The position numbers and the translations under genes are program-made. Of a DNA stretch of 64,000 nucleotides, positions 43,901-55,900 are shown piece by piece. Within the stretch, counting starts at the first letter, position 1. Each line of letters starts with the position of its first letter. A model generated the notes under the pieces. The model searched no databases, was not told the DNA's origin, and worked only from the letters and a program-made list of their open reading frames with translations. This stretch comes from Deltaproteobacteria bacterium (GTDB lineage: Bacteria > Myxococcota > JADLHZ01): positions 24,623 to 88,622 of the forward strand of contig JADLHZ010000065.1 of NCBI GenBank assembly GCA_020848545.1, in the 5' to 3' direction.

Positions 43901-46900
43901 AGACGATCACGATCCCGCTCGTCGACAACAACATCTTCGAGACCCAGGAAGCCTTCACCCTCGTGCTCTCGAACGCCGCGGGCCCACCGGGCATCGTCGG
44001 CGGTACGGGCAACGGCACGATCACCGTCAACGACGACGACGCGCCGCCGGTGTTCACGGTCGGCGACGTGACGGTCGGCGAAGGCGCCGGCAACGCCGTC
44101 TTCACGATCCAGCTCTCGCGCCAGAGCCAAGTGCCGCTCTCGGTCAACTACGCGACGAGCGACGGCAGCGCGCGCTCGGTCGTCGTGGCGCCCTTCCCGA
44201 TTGACTTCAGCGCGACGAGCGGCACGCTCCCCTTCCCCGCGCTGACGAGCTCGCTCACCGTCAACGTGCCGATCAACGACGATACGAACGACGAAGACGA
44301 CGAGACCTTCACCTTCACGCTCTCGGGCGCGACCGGCGCGACGGGTGTGGCGATCGGGCCGACCGGCGGCACCGGCACCGGGACGATCACCGACAACGAC
44401 AACCCACCGCAGATCAGCGCTGACGCGCCGACCCGCGCCGAGAACGCGACGCCGATGACTTTCACGCTGACGCTCGACGTGGCCAGCGCGAAGACGGTGA
44501 CCGTCGATGTGACCACGCAAGACGGCACCGCGGTCGCCGGCCAGGACTACACGGCGACGAGCACCACCGTCACCTTCTTGCCGGGACAGACGAGCCGCCC
44601 CGTCACCGTCGCGCTGCTGGACGACACGACCTACGAGCTGCCCGAGACGATCACGCTCGCGCTCTCGAACCCGACGAACGCCAGCATCGCCACGCCAGCG
44701 AGCGACGGCACCATCACCGAGAACGAAGCGCCGCCGGCGATCAGCGTCAACGACGTGCCGAACTTCGCCGAGACCGACGGCGCCACGAAGAGCTTCACCG
44801 TCACGCTCTCGCGCGCAGCGAGCTTCCCAATCAGCGTCAGCTACACGACGGTCGACCAACAAGCGCTCGCCGGCAGCGACTACGATGTCGCGACCGGCGT
44901 CGTCACCTTCGCCGCGGGTGAAGTCTCGAAGCCGGTGCCGATCACCATCACCAACGACTCGCTCGACGAAGCGGTCGAGACCTTCCGCCTGCAGCTCTCG
45001 GCCCCGTCGAGCATCCCGCCGCCGATCGGCACACCGATCGCGCTGAACGCCGGCACCTGCGGCGTCGGCTGCGGCGTCGGCACGATCACCGACGACGATC
45101 CGCCGCCGAGCCTGAGCATCAGCGCGGCGAGCGGCGCCGAAGGCGCGACCGGCACCACCGGTCCCATCGACTTCACCGTCACGCTCTCGACGCAGAGCGG
45201 CCAGCAAGTGCAAGTGCAGTACGTGACGGTCGGCGGCAGCGCGACGCAGGGCACCGACTACGCGCTCGGCACCGGCACGCTCACGTTCAACGCCGGCGTC
45301 ACCATGCAAACCGCGCAGATCACCGTGATCGGAGATGATCTCGACGAGAACAACGAGCAGTTCAGCATCTATCTTTGTACCGCCCCGGGCTTCAGCGGCG
45401 CGACGGCCGTGGCTGGATGCACGACGGCTCCGCAAAGCGCGACCGTCGGCGCCAACACCGCGCTCGGCACGATCACCGACGACGACAACCCGCCGAGCGT
45501 CAGCATCAACGACGTGACGACGAACCCCGAAGGCAACGCCGGCACGACGACCGCGCAGTTCACGGTCACCTTGTCGACGGCGAGCGGCCGCAGCGTGAGC
45601 GTCGACTGGACCACCGCCGACGAGTCCGCGCTCGCGGGCCAGGACTACAATGCGGTCTCGGGCACGCTGACCATCCCGGCAGGCAGCTTGACCGGCACCA
45701 TCGACGTCCCCGTGCGCGGCGACCTGCTCGACGAGTTCGCCGAGCGCTACTTCGTCGATCTCTCGAACCTCGTGAACCTGAGCGCAGGCGATCTGCAAGG
45801 CGACGGCAACATCACCGACGACGACGCTGAGCCGACGCTGTCGATCACCGACCTCACCTTCGACCCCGAAGGCTCGAGCGGCGCGCCGACGAACGCGCAG
45901 CTCACGGTCACCTTGAGCGCACAGAGCGGCAAGAACGTCACCGTCTATTATGTGACCCAAGACGGCGTCGCGACGACGGCGGCGAACGACTACACCGCCG
46001 TCACCGAGACCCTCGTCACCTTCGCGCCCGGGACGACGACCCAACAAGTGACCGTGCCGATCTTCGGTGACGTGCTCGACGAGGCGAACGAGACCTTCTT
46101 GGTCCGTTTGTGCAAGGGGCTGAACGATCCGATCCCGGGCTGCACGCAGATCCCCGGGAACTCGACCGTCGCCGACGACAGCGCCACCGTCACGATCACC
46201 GACGACGACGCGACGCCGAGCATCAGCATCAACAACGTGAGCGGCGTCGAAGGCGCGAGCGGCGCCACCGGTCCGCTCACCTTCACGCTCACCTTGAGCG
46301 CGATGAGCGGCCAGAGTGTGAGCGTCCGCTACGACACCGGCGGCGGCAACGCGGCGGCCGGCACCGACTACGTGGCGGTCGTCAACGGCCTGGCCACGAT
46401 CCCGGCGGGCTCGACCACCGTCAACGTGACGATCGTGCGCAATGATGATCCGAACGACGAGGTCGACGAGACCTTCAACGTCACGCTCTCGAACCCGGTG
46501 AACGTCGCGCTCGGCGTGGCGACCGGCATCGGCACGATCATCGACGACGACGACCCGCCGACCTTGACGATCGCCGACAACAGCGGCGCCGAAGGCCTCA
46601 CCGGCACGACCGGCCCGCTGCAGCTGAACGTGACGTTGTCGATCGCGAGCGGCAAGACCGTCACCGTCGCGTACACGACGAGCGACGACACCGCGCTCGC
46701 CGGCCTCGACTACAACTCGGTCGGCGGCACCCTCACCTTCGCGCCGGGCTCGACCGTGCCGACGGCGAACTCGGCGACCGGCTGCGCCGTCGCACCGTGC
46801 CACGTCATCGTCGCGATGCGCGGCGATGCGATCGACGAAATCGACGAGCAACTCTTCGTCGACCTCTCGGGCGAGACCAACGCCACGATCGCCGACGGCC

Positions 46901-49900
46901 GCGGCGTCGGCACCATCACTGACGACGATCTCGAGCCGACCATCTCGATCGCCGATCTGCCGAACTTCAGCGAAGGCTCGAGCGGCGGCAACACGAACGC
47001 GCAGGTCGTCGTCACGCTGTCGGCGCAGAGCGGCAAGACCGTCACCGTCAACTACACGACCGCGAACGGCAACGCGCTCTCGACCAGCGACTACACCACG
47101 ACGACGAGCACGCTGACGTTCCCGCCGGGCACCACCACGCAGACCATCGACGTCCCGGTCCGCGGCGACGCGCTCGACGAAGTGAACGAGACCTTCGCCG
47201 TCAACCTCTCGGTGCCGGGCAACGCGACGATCCTCGACGGCAACGCGACGGTCACGATCCTCGACGACGACGCGGCGCCGACGATCAGCATCGACGACGT
47301 GACGGTGACCGAGGGCGACGCCGGCACGGTGAACGCCGTCTTCACGGTGAGCCTGTCGACGCTGAGCGGCCGCGACGTGACCTTCAACGCGGTGAGCGCC
47401 GACGGCACGACGCCCGACTTCATCGCGGCGGCGCCCGGCGACTACACGACGATCAACATGACCGGCGTGACGATCGCCGAAGGCCTGCTGAGCACGACGG
47501 TGACCGTGCAGATCGCGGGCGATACGGTGGACGAGAACAACGAAGCGTTCACGGTCGCGCTGAACACGCTCGCCGGCGCCACGGCGGGCGACACGACCGG
47601 CCTCGGCACGATCAACGACGACGACAACCCGCCGCAGGTGAACATTCAGCTCACGTCGTCGGCGAATGAAGGGGCCACCGGCACGACGGGGCCGATGACC
47701 TTCACCGTGACGGTCTCGCCGGGCAGCGGCCGCATGACGAGCGTGCAGTACGCGACCTCGAGCGGCACGGCGATGCAGGGCTCGGACTACGTCGGCACGA
47801 GCGGCACGCTGACCTTCGACCCGAACGACCCGATCGTGCTGCAGCGCACGCAGAAGACGATCACGGTCGTGGTCAACGGCGACAACACCGACGAGGACAA
47901 CGAGACCTTCATCGTCACGCTGTCCAACCCCACGAACTTGACGATCAACAACGGCCTCGGCACCGGCACGATCACCGACGACGACAACCCGCCGACGCTG
48001 AATATCACGAGCGTCACGCAAGCAGAGGGCGACGCCGGCACCAGCAACTTCGTCTTCACCGTGTCGCTCACGGCCGCGAGCGGCAAGGACGTCACGGTCA
48101 ACTTCACGACCCAAGACGGCACGGCGCTCGCGAGCAACGACTACGCGGCGCAGAACGGCACGATCACCTTCCCCGCCGGCAACCCGGGCGATCCGGCGCC
48201 GAGCCAGACGATCACCGTGGTCGTCAGCGGCGATCTCACCTACGAAGGCAACGGCGTCGATGAGACGGCGGGTGGATTCAACCGAAACCAGACGTTCACC
48301 GTCGTGCTCTCCGGCGGCGGCAACTACACCGTCGGCACGCTGACCGGCACTGGCACGATCACCGACACGACCGATCCGAAGCCGACGATCCAGTTCGCGG
48401 CGGCCGGGCAGCAGATCAGCGGATCGAGCACGATCAACATCCCAGTGACGCTCAACACCGCGTCGGAAGTGAACGTGAGCGAGGCCTACAGCGTCAGCGC
48501 GTCCGGCGCGACCCAAGGCGTGCACTTCTCGCTTTCGCCGGCGAGCCCGCTGAGCCTTCCGGCGGGGTCGACCTCGACGAACGTTCAGCTGACGACGACA
48601 GGCGCTCCGAACGGAGCGAGCGTCACGCTCACACTCGGCGCCAGCCCCGTCGGCGCGACGCTCGGCGCACCGAGCTCGAACCTGACGGACATCGTCACGA
48701 GCCTTCCGGTCGTGAGCTTCCAGGCCGCGAGCGTGACACCGAGCATCGGCGAAGGCGCCGGCACGTTGACGCTCGCTGTTCAGCAAGTCGGCGCCACCGC
48801 GCAGCCGACCACGATCCCGTTTAGTGTCACCGGCGGCACGGCAGTGAACCCAGCGGACTACTCGGTGACGACCTCGAGCCCGCAAGGCTTCGCAAATTCC
48901 AGCGTTCCTGTGGTCTGCGTCGCGGACACCTGCACCTTCACCATCCAAATCCCGATCGTCAGCGACAACACAGACGAGAACAACGAAACGATCATCGTCA
49001 CGCTCGGCACGCCGACGAACGCGCAGCTGGCGCCGACGGACACGATCTCGACCGCCACGATCACCGACGACGACCGCGTCGTCATCGTCACCGCCGCGTC
49101 GCCGACCGTCGCCGAGACTGTGGGCAACGCGACCGTGAACGTCACGCTCGACTCCGCGAGCGGCCGCAGCGTCAGCGTCATGTACTACACCGTCGACGGC
49201 ACCGCGCAGTCGAGCACGCCGCCCGTCGACTTCACCGCCATCGGCGCGCCGACGCTGCTGACCTTCGCGCCTGGCGTCACGTCGATGCCGGTGACGGTCG
49301 CCGTCAACAACGACAACTTGAACGAAGCCTCAGAAAACTTCCAAGTGCGGCTGTGCACCGGCACCGATACCCCGATCGTCGGTTGCGCGGCACCAACCAA
49401 CGCCTGCACCGGCGCCGGCATCCCCGATGCCGGCTGCGCCGCGCCGACGAACGGCACCGTCACGATCACCGACAACGACACGGCGCCGTCGCTCAGCATC
49501 GATGACGTCACGGTCACCGAGCCGAACGCCGGCACCGTGGCCGCCACCTTCACCGTCACGATGAACGCGCCGAGCGGCCAGCCGATCGTCGTGCGCTACG
49601 CGACCTCGGCCGGCACGGCGCTCTCGGCCCCGAGCGCGCCGTTCACCGCCGACTACGTGCCGATTTCGGCGAGCGGCGCGACGGACCTCACGTTCTCGCC
49701 AGGCGGATCGCTGACGCAGCAGTTCACCGTCACGGTGAACGGTGATCTGTTCTACGAGAACCCAGAGACCTTCTTCGCGCGCTTGTGCACGGCCGCCGGC
49801 TTCAGCGGCGCCGACGCGATCGCCGGTTGCACGGCGCCGACCATCGGCACCGTCAGCGACAACTCCGGCCAGGGCACGATCACAGACAACGACGCGGTCC

Positions 49901-52900
49901 CCTCGCTCGTCATCAACGACGTGAGCGGCGCAGAAGGCGCCACTGGCACGACCGGCCCGCGCACGTTCATCGTCACGCAGAGCGCGATCAGCGGGCTCAA
50001 CACGAGCTTCACCGCGGCGACGTCGAACAACACGACGTGCAGCGTGGGCCCGTGCGTGATCGGTCCCGTCGATATCGTGCCGATCGCGCCGACCGTGTTC
50101 AACATCCCGGCGGGCTCGACCACGGTCAACGTCGTCGTCACCGTCAACGGCGACAGCTTCGACGAGAACGACGAGACCTTCAACGTCGACCTCACGCTGC
50201 CAGTGAACGCCACGATCGCCGACGCGCTCGGCCTCGGCACGATCACGAACGACGACAATAACTCGAACCTGTCGATCGCCGACGTGAGTCAGCTCGAAGG
50301 CGCCTCGGGCCCGACCGGCATGACCTTCACCGTCACGCTCTCGCAGGCGAGCGCGCGCACGGTCACCGTCAACTTCACGACGAACAACAACACCGCGACC
50401 GCGGTAACCGCTGGCGTCGGCACGCCGGACTATGCGACGCAAGGCGGCAGCCTCACCTTCAACCCCGGCGTCCTCACGCAAACGTTTACCGTGCCGATCA
50501 CCGCCGACGCCGTCGACGAGAACGACGAGACGTACTTCGCCGACATCAGCGGCGCGACGAACGCCGGCGTCACCGGCACGAGCTGCGGCGCCGGCTGCGT
50601 CCGCGCGACGGGCACGATCCAAAACGACGACAACAACAGCGTGCTGACGATCGCCCCAGTGACGCAGCAAGAAGGCGCCGCTGGCCCAACCGGCATGACC
50701 TTCACCGTCACGCTGGCGCCGGCGAGCGGCCGAACCGTCACCGTCAACCACACGACTTCGAACGGCACCGCGGTCAACACCGGCTCCGCGACGCCGGGCA
50801 CGCCAGACTATTCGACGACGAACGGCGGCCTCAGCTTCGCGCCGGGCGTGACGACGCAGACCTTCACCGTGCCGATCACGAGCGACGCCGTCGACGAGAA
50901 CGACGAGACCTTCAACGCCGACATCAGCGGCGCCGTCGGCGCGACGGTCAGCGGCACGAGCTGCGGCGCGGGCTGTGTGCGCGCGATCGGCACGATCCAA
51001 AACGACGACAACAACGCGACGCTGTCGATCGCGGCGGTCAGTCAGTTGGAAGGCGCGTCCGGCCCGACCGGCATGACCTTCACGATTACTCTCTCGCAGC
51101 CGACTGGCAGAAACGTCAGCGTCAACTACGCGACGAGCGACGGCAGCGCCGTCAACGCCGGCAGCGCCACGCCAGGCACGCCGGACTACACGACGCGTAC
51201 GGGCACCGCCTCGTTCACGCCGGGCGGCGCGCTGACGCAGCAGTTCACCGTGCCGATCACGAGCGACAACGTCGACGAGAACAACGAGAGCTTCAACGTC
51301 GATCTCTCCGCTCCGGTCGGCGCGAGCATCAGCGCCGGCAGCGTCACCGGCACGATCCAAAACGACGACAACAACAGCACGCTGTCGATCTCGGTGATGC
51401 CGGTCACCGAAGGCAACGCCGGCACCGTCAACATGACCTTCACCGTCACGCTCTCGCAAGCGAGCGGCAGAAACGTCAGCGTCAACTACGCGACGAGCGA
51501 CGGCACCGCGACCGCGACCGGAAGCGCGACGCCGGGCACGCCCGACTACACGAGCAACAGCGGCGGTCTCTCCTTCCTCCCGGGCGATCTGACGAAGACC
51601 TTCATCGTCCTCGTCAACGGCGACACCGTCGACGAAGTGAACGAGACGATCACCGGCACCCTGAGCGCCAACGTCGGGGCCGGCCTCGGCACCAGCACGA
51701 TCAACGGCACGATCAACGATGACGACAACCCGCCGACCTTGACGATCACCAGCGTGACCCTGAACCCGGAAGGCAACAGCGGCACGCAAACCGCAGCGTT
51801 CACTGTGCAGCTCTCGGCGGCGAGCGCGCTCACGGTCACTGCCGATTACCTCACGGTCAACGGCACGGCGCAGACGGCGGCGCCCGCGGACTACGTCGGC
51901 GTCGGCACCACGACGCTGACCTGGACGCCGGGCCAAACGACGAAGACCGTCAACATCACCGTCAACGGCGACACCATCGACGAGAACAACGAAGACTTCT
52001 TCGTCAACGTGTCGAACGTCGCGAATGCCACGCCGAGCGGCACGAGCTGCGGCGCCGGCTGCGTGCGCGGCACCGCGACGATCACCGACGACGACGATCC
52101 GCCGGAGATCTGCATCAACAATACGAGCGTCGGCGAAGGCGATCCGGCGGCGAACCCGACGATGACCTTCACCGTGTCGTTGACGTTGAAGGGCAGCAAC
52201 TGCGCGACGCTCCAGCAATCGAGCTTCCCGGTGAGCGTCACCTATCAGACGACGCCGGGCAGCGGCACCGCGATCGCCGGCACCGACTACACCACGCGCA
52301 CCGCGACCGTGCTCAACATCGGCGCGGGAAGCACGTCGAACACCTTCACCGTCACCGTGCTCTCGGATCTCTTGAACGAAGACAACGAGACGTTCACCGC
52401 CGATCTCACGCTGCCGACGAACGCGACGATCTTCGATGCGCAAGGCATCGGTACGATCAACGACAACGATCCCGTGCCGACTCTGACGATCGCCAACATC
52501 AGCCCGAACGAAGGCAACGGCCCCGGCACGACGAGCTTCAACTTCACGGTCACCTTGAGCGCACAGAGCGGCAAGACGGTGACCGTGCAGTTCCAAACCG
52601 CCGACGGCACGGCGAGCTCGGCGGCGAACCTCGACTTCACCGCGCAGGGCTTGCAGACGCTCACCTTCCCGTCTTTGACGACGACGCAGCCGGTGACCGT
52701 CGCGGTGACCGGCGAGACCTTGTTCGAAGCGAACGAGACCTTCTTCGTGCAGCTCACGAACCCGTCGAACGCCACCCTCGCCGGCACGAGCTGCGGCGCC
52801 GGCTGCGTGCAAGCGCAGGGCACGATCACCAACGACGATACGCAGCCGACGCTCACCGTCAGCGCGCCAACCGGCTTCACGGAAGGCTCGACCGGAGGCA

Positions 52901-55900
52901 ACACGAACATGCCGTTCACGGTCACGCTGAGCGCCGCGGCCGGCGTGAACGTCACCGCCACGTTCCAGACGAACGCCGGCGGCACCGCCTCGACGCCGGG
53001 CGACTACGGCGCGGTCGGCGCGACCGGCATCACCATCGCGGCCGGCAGCACGTCGACCATCGTCAACGTGCCGATCGTCGGCGACACGATCTACGAGCTC
53101 AACGAGACGGTGTTCGGGGACGTCTCGGCCGTCACCAACGCGACGCCGAGCGGCACGAGCTGCGGCGCCGGCTGCGTGCGCGCGACGGGCACCATTGCCG
53201 ACGACGAGAACCCACCGTCGGTCGCCTTCTCCTTCGCCGGCAGCAGCATCTGTGAAGGTGCGGATCCGGATGGCGCCGGCGTGATTTGTCTCACCGGCCT
53301 GCCGAACGGCACCGCGATCATCGGCGTCGCGCTCAACTTGAACGGCAGCAGCGCCACCGGCATGCCGATCACCGTGCCGTTCACGCTCTCCGGCACCGCG
53401 ACGAACGTGACCGACTACGCGATCGCCCCGGGCGCATCGTTCACCGTGCCAGCGGGCTCGACGAGCGCGACGGCGACCTTGAACATCGCGGCGCCCGAGG
53501 ACACGATCACCGAAGGCGGCGCGCCCGACTACTTCGAGACCGCGATCCTCACGCTCGGCGCGGGGACGAGCCCGGCCGCCGTCACGCTCGGCGCGCAGAC
53601 CACGTACACGCTGAACATCTACGACAACGATCGCACCGTCACGGTCACCGCGGCCGAGACGCTCGACACGAACCAAGACGGCCAAATCGATCTCATGCGC
53701 GTCGTCTTCTCGGATCCGGTCACCGACAACACCTTCCCGGGCTGGGCGGCGAACGGCGGCGGCGCGCAAGCCCAATGGTCGATCGCCACGTACTCCAACG
53801 TGACGATCGCCTACGGCACGTCAATCCCGGCCGGCATCACCGACACCGCGGACGACAACACGATCTACCTGCGCTTCACGCCCAAAGCGACGCCGGACAC
53901 CGGCGCCACGCCTCAGCTCTCGACGACCGCCACGCCGGGCCTCATCTCCGGCGGCGTGCCAGTGAGCCAAGTGCCGGGCTTCACGCCGGCCGACAAGGCG
54001 CGCCCGATCATCATGAGCGCGATCGGCGAGAGCGGCCTCGACGACATCGCCATCACCTTCTCGGAGAACGTGAGCACGGCGAGCAGCGGCGCCTGCTCGA
54101 ACATTCTGTCGTCAGCCGACCTCGCGTATAACGACGTCGCTGCCGGCTCCGCCGCGCAAGTGACGAACACGAACGCGCTCGACATCAACGGCTGCAACGG
54201 CAACCTCACGCTGAAGGTGATCAGCGCGTTCTCGACCGGCGACCTCTACAACGATCAGCTCCAAGCCGTCGCGAACCAAATCTGGGACCTCGCCGCTGTC
54301 GCCAATTCGGCGCCGACGACGCCGGTGACGATCACCGGCATCGTGCATCCGTACGTGCTCTCGGCGGTGTCGACGAGCACGACCACCGTGCAGGTCACCT
54401 TCTCGCAGGCGGTGTCGGTGGCCGGCGGTGCGGCGGGCATCAACAGCGCGCTCAACTACAACAACTATCCGCAGCTCATCGACACGGCGCCGTCGCAAGC
54501 CTGCCACGGCACCGCGCCGGCGATCGCCTGGGCCACCGGCACGCCGATCGTGCAGAACAGCCCGACGACCTTCACCCTGACGACGAACACACAGAAGAGC
54601 TGCAACTATCGGCTGACGGTGAAGACCGACGACACGGCGCCGGCCGCCAACGGCATCGTCGACGCCGTCGCCACGACCGTGTTCTTGCGCCCGCCCAAAG
54701 ACGCGACCTTCGCCGGCAACGAGCAGTTCCGCGTCGTCAGCGCGCGCTCGCTCGGCCTGCGCCTGATCGAGGTGACGTTCAACAAGCCCTACCAAGCGAG
54801 CGGCATCAACAGCGCGCTCCTGGCGGCCAAGTACGCGATCCCGACCTCGCTCGGCACGGTGACTGGGGTGAGCGGCGCGACGGGCTCGACCATCGTGACG
54901 CTCACTCACTCGGCGGACCAATGCGCCAACACGTACACGGTCATCGGCGCCAACACTGATACGACGGACGGCTTCAACGAAAGCGTGAGCTACCCGACGG
55001 CATCCGATCGTCCGATCAAGAGCTCCGGCACGCCAGCGCCGCAGCAGAACCTCCAGGCGTCTCCGCGCGACCGTGCATTCTTCAACGGCGCAGGCACGCA
55101 GCTCTGCGGTCCGATGTGGTTCGACCCGTTCACCGATGGGTCCGACGCGGGTACGCTCGCCAACTACGGCAGCCGTCTTTACATCGGCCCGAACCGCAAC
55201 GGTAATACGGCTGCGCGCTGCCAATACGACGGCACCTTCCCCGAGGTCCTCTCGTTCGGCATCGCCAAGGACACGAACGCGGCCGGCGGCGGCACGCACT
55301 TGAACACGATGGCAGCCGCTCCGGTGGGACCGACCGCGAACTACGTCACCTTTGGTCACGCGGCCTGCACGAACAACTCGAGCGACGCGCTCGCCGGTTG
55401 CGGCCCCGACAACGAAGATGGCCGCGGCGTGTTCAACGTGACGACGCTCGCCGGCGTGCAGTACCTCATCGCCGGCGGATCGAAGAGCGCAGCGACCGGC
55501 GCCAACTTCGACTATGTGTACACCTCCAACTCGACCACGCAGCAGCTGAGCTTCTTCTATCAGGACCTCGGCAACACGACGGGCGGCGACACGAACGGCC
55601 TGCAGAGCGTCCACAACCTCAGCAACTCGCTGTTCCTGGGTTTCGCGCGCGGTCCGAGCCGCCGGCCAGACTTGTCCCGCGTCAACTACGGCGGCGCCCT
55701 GACGGCGACCGAGTGCTTCGCCGGCGGAAACTGCGACGTCAACGCCCACGGCGCGCGCATGTTCATCGGGTCGATGAACTACTTCGGCCGCTGTTGGGAT
55801 ACGGCCTGCGGAGCGGACGTCGACGGCGCGCAGGACGGCGCCTTTCCGCCCCAGCCGAACGGCGCACACTTCGTCGGCGTCGACTCGATGTTCGTCGGCG

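Noticed and set aside
50276..51724. A possible CRISPR-like array, because of regular exact repeats
   Set aside because: The repeats are in frame, spaced by one Calx-beta module (360-378 bases), and encode a continuous protein.
40825..53775. Very long open frames on the reverse strand under the giant gene (40825-48948 and 49330-53775)
   Set aside because: They are mirror images of the Calx-beta frame. They are Arg/Ala/Asp/Val-rich low-complexity translations without domains, as expected opposite high-GC coding DNA.
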